From Thermodesulforhabdus norvegica (GTDB taxonomy: Bacteria; Desulfobacterota; Syntrophobacteria; Syntrophobacterales; Thermodesulforhabdaceae), in the NCBI RefSeq assembly GCF_900114975.1, contig NZ_FOUU01000001.1:620001-684000 (forward strand): a DNA stretch of 64,000 nucleotides, given 5' to 3'. Shown here in pieces: positions 17,883 through 25,992 of the stretch. The translations under genes and the position numbers were made by a program. The notes under the pieces were generated by a model that did not search any database, was not told the DNA's origin, and was given only the letters and a program-made list of their open reading frames with translations. Positions within the stretch are counted from its first letter, which is position 1; each line of letters opens with the position of its first letter.

Positions 17883-19738
17883 TGAAAAAGAGGAAATATA
17901 GAGACCTGCAGGACTTCGTTGCAGAGCTGGAAAGAGAAGGAGAGCTTCTTCGTGTAAGGGCTCCGGTTTCGCCCTATCTTGAAATAACGGAAATCACGGA
18001 CATTATGTGTAAGTACCCCGGAGGCGGCAAGGCCCTTCTGTTTGAGAATGTAAAAGGGCATTCAATCCCGGTGGTTACCAATATTTTCGGAAGTGAGAAA
18101 AGAATATGCATGGCTCTGGGAGTGTCAGATCTTGAGGAGTTGGCCGATCGTCTCGCAAGGTTTGCTTCCCCTCCGGCTCCGACTTCTTTGCGAGACCTTC
18201 TGGGTTTGGCTTTGATGGGGCATAAGCTCAGCAGGTTTATCCCGAGGAAATTTCGGGGTAGCCCTGCACCCTGTCAGGAAGTTTGTCACATTGGTTCTCA
18301 GGCCGACCTGGGGAAGCTTCCCGTTTTGACCTGCTGGCCGAAAGACGGAGGGCCCTTCATAACATTGCCCATCGTGATTACTAAGAGCCTTGAGACGGGC
18401 AGACGGAATGCCGGCATGTATCGCCTCCAGATTTACGACGCAAGAACCACCGGAATGCACTGGCACATCCACAAAGACGGATCACATTACTTTCAGGAAT
18501 ACAGAAAAAGAGGCATAAAAATGCCCGTTGCCGTTGCAATAGGGGCCGATCCGGCAACGATTTATGCTGCTACGGCACCTCTACCGCGGGGTGTGGATGA
18601 GATCTTTTTTTCCGGTTTTATTCGAGAAGAGCCGGTTCCAATGGTTAAGTGCAAAACAATTGATCTGGAGGTTCCGGCCACGGCAGAAATCGTTATTGAA
18701 GGGTATGTGGATCCTTGCGAGACCCGAATTGAAGGCCCCTTTGGGGATCATACGGGATATTACAGCCTTGAAGACGAATACCCCGTGTTCCATGTGACGG
18801 CCATAACCCACAGGAAGAAACCTCTTTACGCCGCCACCGTTGTAGGGCGACCTCCTATGGAGGATTGCTATCTTGCAAAGGCGACGGAAAGGATTTTTCT
18901 ACCGCTTCTGAAAATGGTCTTCCCCGAAATAGTCGATTACTGGATGCCCTGGGAGGGCGTCTTCCACAATATAACCGTGGTCTCCATCAATAAAGCCTAT
19001 CCGGGTCATGCTCACAGAATTATGCAGGCTCTTTGGAGCCAGGGGCAAATGTCCTTTTGCAAGTGCATTGTCGTGGTTGACGGGGACTTGAGGGTAAACG
19101 ACCCTAAAAGCATCGTCACTCACCTGCTTAACAGCGTAGATTTTGAAAAGGATCTGGTGATTACCGAGGGTATCCTGGATGTTCTGGATCACAGTGCGCC
19201 TCAACCGCTCTTCGGCTCAAAGCTTGGCATAGACGCGACGAAGAAGATGACCTACGAACCGGAACGAAAATTGCCCGAAATTAAGAGCAGATTTCCGGGA
19301 GAAAGTGTGATTCATAGCGCCCTTATCAGAATTAACGAAGGCATAAAAGATTTTTACTTTCCCCGGATGAATACCCTCCATAACCCCCTTCTGTTGACCG
19401 TCCGCAAAGATTCCGGGTTGACCTGCAAAAGGTTCATTCCTGCTCTTTTGGAACACCCAGATCTTGAATATTTCTCCGTTTTCGTGCTCTTTGACGATCA
19501 CATCGACCTTCAGGATTCGTCACTTATTTTCTGGAAAATATTCAACAACGTTGACCCCCGAAGGGATATAACGGTCCAGCACGGTCGTATTGTAATAGAT
19601 GCTACAAAGAAAGGGCCTCAGGACGGGCACAGTCGACCTTGGCCGGATGAAATCGTAATGAGTGAAGAGATCAAAGAAAGAGTTCGAAGAAGGGCGTCGG
19701 AACTGGGAATTGAAGAACTTCTCTCACCGAGAGGCTGA
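17879..19738 (+). CDS. UbiD-family decarboxylase (long form), probably menaquinone biosynthesis
   Basis: Prenylated-FMN-dependent decarboxylase of about 619 residues, longer than E. coli UbiD (~497) and nearer the long UbiD proteins of epsilonproteobacteria. Conserved UbiD features: GMHWHIHKDGSHYF with the cofactor-binding region, PEDCY-like MEDCYLAKATERIFLPL, the substrate-side EGPFGDHTGYYS, and a Glu-rich active-site stretch. Coupling to ubiE points to the decarboxylation step of the futalosine menaquinone route. That step is inferred; aromatic acid decarboxylation is an alternative. No ubiX (flavin prenyltransferase) is in the window. Confidence 0.8.
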   Translation: MMKKRKYRDLQDFVAELEREGELLRVRAPVSPYLEITEITDIMCKYPGGGKALLFENVKGHSIPVVTNIFGSEKRICMALGVSDLEELADRLARFASPPAPTSLRDLLGLALMGHKLSRFIPRKFRGSPAPCQEVCHIGSQADLGKLPVLTCWPKDGGPFITLPIVITKSLETGRRNAGMYRLQIYDARTTGMHWHIHKDGSHYFQEYRKRGIKMPVAVAIGADPATIYAATAPLPRGVDEIFFSGFIREEPVPMVKCKTIDLEVPATAEIVIEGYVDPCETRIEGPFGDHTGYYSLEDEYPVFHVTAITHRKKPLYAATVVGRPPMEDCYLAKATERIFLPLLKMVFPEIVDYWMPWEGVFHNITVVSINKAYPGHAHRIMQALWSQGQMSFCKCIVVVDGDLRVNDPKSIVTHLLNSVDFEKDLVITEGILDVLDHSAPQPLFGSKLGIDATKKMTYEPERKLPEIKSRFPGESVIHSALIRINEGIKDFYFPRMNTLHNPLLLTVRKDSGLTCKRFIPALLEHPDLEYFSVFVLFDDHIDLQDSSLIFWKIFNNVDPRRDITVQHGRIVIDATKKGPQDGHSRPWPDEIVMSEEIKERVRRRASELGIEELLSPRG

Positions 19739-19796
19739 ACATCCGACTGAAATAGGATTATTTTGTAAGCTCACATTCTTGCGCCCTGCGTTCAGT

Positions 19797-19925
19797 ATTG
19801 ACCCTAAGAGCCTGCATGCGATCCAATACCAGATTTCGCTCTGTTTGAGATTGCGCTGCACGCCATGTCCACGATGGTCTTCTGACCCTTTAGGGCTGCC
19901 AGCGCGATCTCCTTTTTACGAGATT
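19797..19925 (-). pseudogene. Decayed IS3-family OrfA transposase fragment
   Basis: In an otherwise gene-free gap, one minus-strand frame reads KKEIALAALKGQKTIVDMA and then degenerates. This is the helix-turn-helix opening of IS3-type OrfA proteins (typically ALAALKGEKTIAELA). The frame stops soon after, and further similarity seems to continue in a shifted frame. No terminal inverted repeats, OrfB or target duplication are visible, so it is a short relic. Similarity is judged by eye over about 20 residues. Confidence 0.4.
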
Positions 19926-20099
19926 GGCCTTCCACCTATGGATGTGGACCGTTTTAACGTCTTTCCCTTGCGTCACTGACTCCTCTTCCAGGACCGGTTT
20001 TAGCTCCCATTGGTGGCCCAGCAGGGCAGTGTAGTCTCGCTCCCGTTTACACACTATCCTGATTTTTACGGTGATTTTCAGGAATAGATCATGCATTAG

Positions 20100-20128
20100 A
20101 AAAAAGGACAACCGTCATCGGTTGTCCT
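20100..20128 (-). terminator. Rho-independent terminator of the 57-residue gene
   Basis: On the minus strand a perfect 10-bp stem AGGACAACCG/CGGTTGTCCT (20128-20119 with 20114-20105) closes a four-base loop and runs into six uridines. It lies 28 bases after the stop of the small HTH-like gene, which supports that gene being real and separately transcribed. Confidence 0.88.
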
Positions 20129-20155
20129 GAAAGATTCCGTTCGGTAGCTTCGGGC

Positions 20156-20329
20156 CTAGTTTAACACGATTTCTTCTACTTTTTTGAGAATTCTTTTGGG
20201 GACCGGGTAGTCGTCTCGATTCAGGTAGAGCTTTAGAAGAATTGGATCGAACTCTATCTTTTCTGCAATTTCTTTGATGTCCAGCCCTTTCTGTTCAATG
20301 GCCTCTATGATCTTGATTTTTTCCTCCAT
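20156..20329 (-). CDS. Small helix-turn-helix-like protein, 57 residues
   Basis: Translating the minus strand from the ATG at 20329 gives 57 residues ending at TAG. GGAGGG lies eight to nine bases upstream of the ATG and a strong terminator follows the stop. The product starts MEEKIKIIEAIEQKGLDI, contains GLDIKEIAEKIEFDPILLK, which reads as a helix-turn-helix, and ends VPKRILKKVEEIVLN, rich in Lys and Ile. The overall pattern is that of minimal Cro/XRE-like DNA-binding domains. No toxin partner or neighbouring gene is close. Function unknown; a tiny regulator is the best guess. Confidence 0.7.
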   Translation of the reverse strand: MEEKIKIIEAIEQKGLDIKEIAEKIEFDPILLKLYLNRDDYPVPKRILKKVEEIVLN

Positions 20330-20624
20330 TCTTCTGCCCTCCGTGGAAGTTGTGAGTTATAATCGGTCAAAAACCTCACGTTGAGTTTTTCCTGCCACGA
20401 TACGAAGAACTCATCAAGAATTTTCTGAAAGGCTCTCTTTTTTGAGCTCTGAAAATGGTCTGTTCACTTTTCAAGATTTTTTAAAAAGGACATACTATAA
20501 GGCAAAATTACCATGCATCCTTTCAGAATCGTCAGTTTATTCTATTTTTCGATTACTCCTTTCGGTTAAGTTATTGGTAAGCGGGCTAAGGGGGCGTTAC
20601 TTTCCGATATTTTTCACAATAGGC
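20330..20624. other. AT-rich intergenic region with an operator-like inverted repeat
   Basis: About 380 bases separate the small HTH-like gene from the por operon. An imperfect inverted repeat, AAACCTCA/TGAGTTT at 20371-20388, lies about 45 bases before the small gene's ATG, with TATAAC (minus strand, near 20361-20356) between them as a possible -10 box. This layout would suit autoregulation. I see no protein-coding or RNA gene in the rest; an open frame at 20442-20642 lacks a ribosome site and a credible product. Confidence 0.4.
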
Positions 20625-20653
20625 TTGCCCAAATTGATATAGTTACATAGTAT
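20625..20653 (+). promoter_or_regulatory. Candidate sigma-70 promoter for the por operon
   Basis: TTGCCC (20625-20630) and TAGTAT (20648-20653) are separated by 17 bases, followed by a leader of about 48 bases to porG. Four and five of six bases match consensus. Confidence 0.45.
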
Positions 20654-20707
20654 GCAGCGTGAGCTATCTGGAAACCTTAAAAATATCACGAGACGGGGTG
20701 ATGGGTG

Positions 20708-21256
20708 ATGGTTGAAATCAGGTTGCACGGTCGAGGTGGACAGGGTGCCGTTACGTCGGCAGAACTTACCGCTCTGGCCGCGATTTCCAAGGGGCTTTAC
20801 GCACAGGCTTTTCCGAGCTTTGGTCCCGAGCGGCGTGGAGCTCCCGTGATGGCCTTCGTGAGGGTCAGCGAAGAGCCGATTCTTACGCGGGAGAAGGTTT
20901 ACGAACCCGATATCGTCGTGGTTCTTGATCCAAGCCTTATGGAGATTGTTGATGTTCAGGCAGGACTCAAGGACGGTGGCTGGTTGATCGTCAATACGAA
21001 GAGTTCTCCCAGGGAAGTTAAGGAGAAGTATGGAGTCAAAGCTCATGTTGCTACCGTCGATGCGATGAAAATAGCAATGGAGGTTCTTCGGGTGCCCATT
21101 ACCAACACCACCATGCTCGGTGCATTGGTGAAGGCCAGTGGGGTGGTTCCCCTGGAAAGCTTTGAAGAACCCATCAAGGAGAGATTCGGCCCGTTGGGAG
21201 AAAAGAATTTTGCCGCCTGTAAGAAAGCATTTGAAGAAACTGAGCTGGAGGAGTGA
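20708..21256 (+). CDS. porG: 2-oxoacid:ferredoxin oxidoreductase, gamma subunit
   Basis: Gamma subunit of a four-part pyruvate/2-oxoacid:ferredoxin oxidoreductase, which oxidises a 2-oxoacid and CoA to acyl-CoA and CO2 while reducing ferredoxin. About 182 residues with the family opening VEIRLHGRGGQGAVTSAELTALAA, the FGPERRGAPVMAFVR stretch and LGALVKASG near the C terminus. The ATG at 20708 is preferred to the GTG three bases before it. The gamma-delta-alpha-beta gene order is that of Thermotoga and archaeal enzymes rather than the single-chain PFOR of many sulfate reducers. Pyruvate is likely, but 2-oxoisovalerate or 2-oxoglutarate cannot be excluded. Confidence 0.88.
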   Translation: MVEIRLHGRGGQGAVTSAELTALAAISKGLYAQAFPSFGPERRGAPVMAFVRVSEEPILTREKVYEPDIVVVLDPSLMEIVDVQAGLKDGGWLIVNTKSSPREVKEKYGVKAHVATVDAMKIAMEVLRVPITNTTMLGALVKASGVVPLESFEEPIKERFGPLGEKNFAACKKAFEETELEE

Positions 21257-21259
21257 CCC

Positions 21260-21553
21260 GTGGCTAAGGAAACAGGAATCTGTAGCTGGAAGGAACTTGC
21301 TCTGGGTGCGGCCATAGTGACGCCGGGGAATGCTTCAGAGCTGAAAACCGGCGACTGGCGTTCGATGCGCCCGGTGGTGGATTACGAAAAGTGCATAAAG
21401 TGCGGTCGATGCTACATCCTTTGTCCTGATATGGTCTATACGCCCCGAGATGATGGCTATTACGAGCTTAATTACTACTACTGCAAAGGGTGTGGCATCT
21501 GCGCCAACGAGTGCCCAAAGGATGCTATCGAAATGGTTGAGGAGGGGCGATAA
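21260..21553 (+). CDS. porD: 2-oxoacid:ferredoxin oxidoreductase, delta (ferredoxin) subunit
   Basis: A 97-residue two-cluster ferredoxin subunit. The cysteine sets CIKCGRCYILCP and CKGCGICANECP bind two [4Fe-4S] clusters that carry electrons from the catalytic alpha-beta pair to external ferredoxin. The N-terminal ~45 residues (with LALGAAIVTPGNA) are the usual subunit-docking extension of PorD. It lies three bases after porG and its stop overlaps the porA ATG. Confidence 0.92.
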   Translation: MAKETGICSWKELALGAAIVTPGNASELKTGDWRSMRPVVDYEKCIKCGRCYILCPDMVYTPRDDGYYELNYYYCKGCGICANECPKDAIEMVEEGR

Positions 21554-22728
21554 TGGGAAAACGAGTGGGAATGGAGGTCTCCATAGCCGCTGCGGAGACC
21601 ATTGCTCTTATAGATGTGGACGTGGTGGCCGCCTATCCCATCACGCCACAGACTCATATAGTTGAGCATTTGTCGGAGCTTGTGGCTAACGGCCATCTGG
21701 ACGCTGAGTTTATTCCCGTTGAGTCAGAACACAGTGCAATGAGTACTTGCGTGGGGGCTGCCGCTGCCGGAGCAAGAACCTTTACCTCCACAAGCTCCCA
21801 GGGATATGCCCTTATGGTGGAGATTTGTTACATTGCTTCAAGTATGAGGCTTCCGATAGTCATGGCCGTGGCCAACCGGTCTCTGAGTGCTCCGATCAGC
21901 ATCTGGAACGATCATTCAGATATGATGCTGGCTCGCGATACAGGATGGATCCAGACGGTTGCCGAAAATGGGCAGGATGTCGTGGACCTTCTCATTCATG
22001 CCTATCGTGTTGCAGAAGACCATCGTGTTCTTCTTCCCGTGATGGTCAATCTCGACGGCTTTATTCTCACTCATATGATTGAACCCATCTATCTTCCTTC
22101 CAGGGAAGAAGTTCAGGCCTATCTTCCACCTTATAAGCCTCTTTTGAGATTGGACCCCGATAACCCCGTTACAATGGGGCCCGTCGGCGTTCCTGAGGTC
22201 TATACGGAGGCGAAGAAGGCTCAGGATGAAGCACTCAAAAATGCGAAACCCGTAATACTTGAAGCCTGGGACGAGTTTGAGAAGCATTTCGGCAGACGCT
22301 ATCGTCCCGTTGAGGTTTATAAAGCCGATGATGCAGAAACCTTGCTCCTCACGGTGGGGAGCATCTCCGAGACGGCCATGCAGGCCGTGGACATTATGAG
22401 GGATAAGGGGCGTAAGGTTGGGCTTGCAAGGCTTCGCCTTTACAGACCCTTTCCCGTAGAAGAGCTTGTAAGTGTGGTTAAGAAGGCAAAAAATTTAATT
22501 GTCGTCGATAGGGCTTTAGGTTTTAACGGTCACGTGGGACCTCTCTGCATGGAAGTGAAGTCCACGCTCTTTGACCACGGGATCCGCCCCTACGTAATGA
22601 ACTACGTGGCGGGACTCGGCGGGAGAGATGTTACCGTTGAAGATTTCGTTTCGATGGTTGATTCAACCGAGCAGAAGGCAAGGGCAAAGGAACCCATGAC
22701 CTACGAGATTATTAATGTGAGGGAATAA
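21553..22728 (+). CDS. porA: 2-oxoacid:ferredoxin oxidoreductase, alpha subunit
   Basis: Alpha subunit, 391 residues. It holds the N-terminal PYR-type domain with AYPITPQTHIVEHLSE and the EHSAMSTCVGAAAAGARTFTS-type stretch (shown in part), which contact thiamine diphosphate and CoA, and a C-terminal transketolase-C-like domain (RLYRPFPVEELV). Spacing to its neighbours is one base or less, so the four subunits are surely cotranscribed. Confidence 0.92.
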   Translation: MGKRVGMEVSIAAAETIALIDVDVVAAYPITPQTHIVEHLSELVANGHLDAEFIPVESEHSAMSTCVGAAAAGARTFTSTSSQGYALMVEICYIASSMRLPIVMAVANRSLSAPISIWNDHSDMMLARDTGWIQTVAENGQDVVDLLIHAYRVAEDHRVLLPVMVNLDGFILTHMIEPIYLPSREEVQAYLPPYKPLLRLDPDNPVTMGPVGVPEVYTEAKKAQDEALKNAKPVILEAWDEFEKHFGRRYRPVEVYKADDAETLLLTVGSISETAMQAVDIMRDKGRKVGLARLRLYRPFPVEELVSVVKKAKNLIVVDRALGFNGHVGPLCMEVKSTLFDHGIRPYVMNYVAGLGGRDVTVEDFVSMVDSTEQKARAKEPMTYEIINVRE

Positions 22729-23712
22729 ATGAGCACGGCAGCAGAAGCACTTAAGGATTTTAAAGGCTTTTCAATGAAAAACATTCCGGAGTTTGAGCCC
22801 ATATCCCCGGGGCACAGGGCCTGTCAGGGTTGTGTTGAGATGCTGGGGCTCAGGCTTGCTCTGAAGGCTCTGGGGAAGAACGTGATCGTTGCCTCGGCAA
22901 CGGGTTGCATGGAAATAGTTACTTCGCCTTACCCGCAAACGGCCTGGCGCGTGCCCTGGATACATGTTGCTTTTGAAAATGCAGCGGCCGTTATAAGCGG
23001 TGTGGAAGCGGCTTATAAGGCTCTGGCCAGGAAGGGGAAAATTGAGAACAAAAACGTTGTTTTTGTGGGTTACGGCGGTGATGGCGGAACCGCTGACATA
23101 GGCCTTCAGGCTTTAAGCGGTGCTCTGGAAAGGGGACATAACATCGTTTACCTGTGTTTGGATAATGAAGCTTACATGAATACGGGAATTCAGCGCTCCT
23201 CTTCCACTCCTTATGGCGCCATGACCACGACATCCCCGCCTGGGAAAAAGAGTATAGGTCAGGCTACCTGGAAGAAGAACCTTCCGGCTATTGCGGCGGC
23301 TCATGGAATTCCCTATGTTGCGACGGCGTCACCGGCCTATCCGATTGATCTCATGAATAAGGTCAAGAAAGCGGCACTGGTCCCGGGGCCGGCCTATGTC
23401 CACATCTTTGCCGTTTGTCCTACAGGGTGGCGACATGACAGCAACATTGCTATTGAAGTGGCAAAAATGGCCGTTGCGACAAACGTTTTTCCGCTTTATG
23501 AGGTCATAGACGGTAAGTGGATCCTCTCGAGAAAAAATCCAAAACCCAAGCCCGTTAAAGAGTATTTGAAGCTTCAGAGAAGATTCCGTCATCTCACAGA
23601 TGAAGAGATAGCAAAGATTCAGGCTCGGGTTGACCAGGAGTGGCGTGCGCTCCTTGAACGGTGTGGTGTAACAGAAGAGACTGGGGAAAAGGAAAAAGGA
23701 GAATCCGAGTAA
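22729..23712 (+). CDS. porB: 2-oxoacid:ferredoxin oxidoreductase, beta subunit
   Basis: Beta subunit, 327 residues, which binds thiamine diphosphate and one [4Fe-4S] cluster. The cluster cysteines are ACQGCVEM and ATGCME plus the later VCPTGWR. The TPP-binding motif is GYGGDGGTADIGLQ with the downstream DNEAYMNTGIQRSSSTP. Its start directly follows the porA stop. A GC-rich hairpin lies shortly after the stop. Confidence 0.93.
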   Translation: MSTAAEALKDFKGFSMKNIPEFEPISPGHRACQGCVEMLGLRLALKALGKNVIVASATGCMEIVTSPYPQTAWRVPWIHVAFENAAAVISGVEAAYKALARKGKIENKNVVFVGYGGDGGTADIGLQALSGALERGHNIVYLCLDNEAYMNTGIQRSSSTPYGAMTTTSPPGKKSIGQATWKKNLPAIAAAHGIPYVATASPAYPIDLMNKVKKAALVPGPAYVHIFAVCPTGWRHDSNIAIEVAKMAVATNVFPLYEVIDGKWILSRKNPKPKPVKEYLKLQRRFRHLTDEEIAKIQARVDQEWRALLERCGVTEETGEKEKGESE

Positions 23713-23720
23713 TCCCGGCT

Positions 23721-23743
23721 CCGGCGGGCCGCAAGCCCGCCGG
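23721..23743 (+). terminator. GC-rich hairpin at the end of the por operon
   Basis: A perfect 9-bp stem CCGGCGGGC/GCCCGCCGG (23721-23729 with 23735-23743) and a five-base loop lie nine bases after the porB stop. There is no uridine run, so it may terminate weakly or stabilise the mRNA 3' end. Confidence 0.6.
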
Positions 23744-23882
23744 GGTGACCTGCCCCATACCCATAGCGGCCATCCCGAATTAACGGCGGAACTGCGTTTC
23801 TACCTATAAGCCCGGCATCTAAATCTCCGGATTTGCTTGATAATTTAAGAAACAGCTCTGTTTGCCAATTACGATGTTGCCA

Positions 23883-23919
23883 AGGAAACGGGTCATGGTG
23901 CATGTTATGCTCGTTTCCT
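23883..23919 (+). other. Leader hairpin before the argA-like gene
   Basis: AGGAAACG (23883-23890) pairs with CGTTTCCT (23912-23919), closing a 21-base loop about 25 bases before the gene start. It could be a regulatory leader or chance. It resembles no riboswitch class I recognise. Confidence 0.3.
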
Positions 23920-23943
23920 GAAGAATTACGTAAGGAAGGCTTC

Positions 23944-24444
23944 GTGGACCGGCGAACGAGGATGGAAAACTTTGTAATACGAAAAGCGAAGATCGGTGAC
24001 GTCAGGGCCATTCAGGACCTCATAATGCCTTACGCCAGGGAAGGGCGGCTTTTACCCCGCTCCTTGAGTGAGCTGTATTCCCGCATCCGGGATTTTTTCG
24101 TCTGTGAGGATAACGGCCGAATAGTGGGGTGTTGTGGCCTTCATATTGTGTGGGAGGATCTTGCCGAAATAACAAGTCTTGCCGTAAACAAGGAATTTCA
24201 CGGTCGTGGTATAGGAAGGTCTCTCGTCCAGGCCTGCATAGAAGAAGCTGAAGAGCTGGGTATTCCGCGCCTTTTTGTTCTCACCTATGAAGAGGAATTT
24301 TTTCGTAAGCTCGGTTTTCAGATCGTCGACAAAAACATCTTTCCTCAGAAAATCTGGGTGGATTGCCTGAAATGCCCCAAATTTCCCGAGTGTGATGAAG
24401 TGGCTTTGCTTTTCAACGTGAGTGCTCCCCAAGAATCTTCTTGA
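23944..24444 (+). CDS. argA: Short GNAT acetyltransferase, ArgA type (N-acetylglutamate synthase)
   Basis: Transfers acetyl from acetyl-CoA to glutamate, the first step of arginine synthesis, if the family assignment holds. About 166 residues. The acetyl-CoA loop is HGRGIGRSL; FFRKLGF is the late GNAT motif; the C terminus carries PQKIWVDCLKCPKFPECDE, a three-cysteine stretch characteristic of the short single-domain ArgA proteins of Desulfobacterota and cyanobacteria, which lack the kinase-like domain of E. coli ArgA. The GTG at 23944 has AGGAAGG just upstream; the ATG at 23962 is an alternative. It overlaps the 3' end of selA by 32 bases on the opposite strand. Confidence 0.75.
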   Translation: MDRRTRMENFVIRKAKIGDVRAIQDLIMPYAREGRLLPRSLSELYSRIRDFFVCEDNGRIVGCCGLHIVWEDLAEITSLAVNKEFHGRGIGRSLVQACIEEAEELGIPRLFVLTYEEEFFRKLGFQIVDKNIFPQKIWVDCLKCPKFPECDEVALLFNVSAPQESS

Positions 24445-25861
24445 AAGCCGTCACTATGTAACCATCGTCTTCGGGTAATAGAGTCCTCACATCCATTAAG
24501 AGGGCATCGTTTTCGACTCGAACGATAATGGGTGGCTTATTCGACCTCAGCAATTTCTCTATACGCGAAGCCGATGAACACCTTACCGATACCGCCCAGG
24601 AAGGAAGATCCTGTTCCGGAAGCGACCCGCCTCCGACTCTTGAAACGGTGGGCTCAACCCCGATGAAATACCTCTCCCCAGAAGCACCGTCTTCCGCAGA
24701 GGAAATGGCCTCTGTGAGCAACCCTGCCAGTTTCCTGGCCCTCTCTTCCAGTTCGTGAAGTGGTGTTGCAATCATCCTGAGGGTTGGGATGTTCTTTATT
24801 GCCGTAGCTTCGTCGAGATAAAGCCTCAGGGTGGCTTCAAGAGCTGCAAGCGTCAGCTTATCTACCCTGAAAGCCCTGGTCATGGGATTCTTTTTGCATT
24901 TCTCGACGAGCTCTTTTTTGCCCACGATTATCCCGGCCTGAGGACCTCCGAGTAACTTGTCTCCACTGAAGGTTACCAGATCCATACCTTCGGCAAGTTC
25001 GGTCTGCACCACGGGTTCGTCTCTGAGGCCGAAGCGGCTGAGATCGATGAAGCAACCGCTTCCCATATCTTCTACCGCAAGAAGCCCCTTTCGGTGTGCA
25101 AGCTCCGCTATTTCTGCCGTGCTCACTTCTTTCGTAAAGCCCACTATTCTGTAATTGCTTTTGTGGACCTTCAGTATCATAGCCGTGTTTTCGGAAATGG
25201 CCCCTTCGTAGTCTCTGAGATGAGTTCTGTTGGTGCAACCCACTTCCTTGAGTACAGCCCCGCTTTTGGCCATGACGTCGGGCATCCTGAAGGAGCCCCC
25301 GATTTCGACCAGTTCGCCTCTGGAAACTATGACCTCGCGGCCCTGAGCAAGAGTGTTGAGAACCAGAAATACCGCTGCGGCATTGTTGTTTACGACCAGG
25401 GCTCCTTCGGCACCGGTGATTTCCGCTATCAAACTTTCCGCATGAACGTATCGGGAACCCCGTTTTCCTCCGGCAAGGTCGTATTCAAGATTGTTGTACC
25501 GGGAAGCTATCTCGCAAACCCTGTCGATGGCCTCGGTCGGCAGAAGAGATCTTCCAAGGTTCGTGTGAATAATGACGCCTGTGGCGTTGATGACGGGTCT
25601 TAACGTCCATTCAAGCCTGTTTTTGACGGCGGCAGTTACTTCTTCGACGATTTCTTCTATCGAGGGCGGTTCAAGGTGTCCATAGCCGTTAGTAAGTTTT
25701 TTGCGCCGGGCCTCGAGGACCTCTCGTATGGAGTTCACGACAATTTTCCGGGGGCAACCGTCAAGAAGCTTTTTCACTTCCCGATGATGAAGCAGGCGGT
25801 CAACCGACGGGAGCCTTTTCAATACCTCCTGTAATTCGTTATCCGATCTCCGGTCTTTCAT
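24413..25861 (-). CDS. selA: L-seryl-tRNA(Sec) selenium transferase
   Basis: PLP enzyme that converts seryl-tRNA(Sec) to selenocysteinyl-tRNA(Sec) with selenophosphate. About 482 residues. The N-terminal helical domain (LPSVDRLLHH) is followed by the aminotransferase fold with INATGVIIHTNLGRSLL, GSRYVHAE, and the PLP lysine in TFSGDKLLGGPQAGII, then the MTRAFRVDKLTL stretch. Its presence shows that the organism makes selenoproteins, though selB, selC, selD and a UGA-containing gene are not in the window. The ATG at 25861 is chosen over a TTG nine bases earlier. Confidence 0.95.
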   Translation of the reverse strand: MKDRRSDNELQEVLKRLPSVDRLLHHREVKKLLDGCPRKIVVNSIREVLEARRKKLTNGYGHLEPPSIEEIVEEVTAAVKNRLEWTLRPVINATGVIIHTNLGRSLLPTEAIDRVCEIASRYNNLEYDLAGGKRGSRYVHAESLIAEITGAEGALVVNNNAAAVFLVLNTLAQGREVIVSRGELVEIGGSFRMPDVMAKSGAVLKEVGCTNRTHLRDYEGAISENTAMILKVHKSNYRIVGFTKEVSTAEIAELAHRKGLLAVEDMGSGCFIDLSRFGLRDEPVVQTELAEGMDLVTFSGDKLLGGPQAGIIVGKKELVEKCKKNPMTRAFRVDKLTLAALEATLRLYLDEATAIKNIPTLRMIATPLHELEERARKLAGLLTEAISSAEDGASGERYFIGVEPTVSRVGGGSLPEQDLPSWAVSVRCSSASRIEKLLRSNKPPIIVRVENDALLMDVRTLLPEDDGYIVTAFKKILGEHSR

Positions 25862-25992
25862 TGTCGACAACCCTTTTCAACGTTTGGTCTGTTCTATATA
25901 AAATAGAAACCCGGAAAGGTAATGTACCTTACTTGGGTACAGATAAAATTTCAAGCTGCCCTCTGAGGTGTGCTGTTCTGGAGTGAAGGAAT

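Noticed and set aside
23744-23943. Riboswitch before the argA-like gene
   Set aside because: Only one simple hairpin is visible and the surrounding bases match no riboswitch consensus I know.
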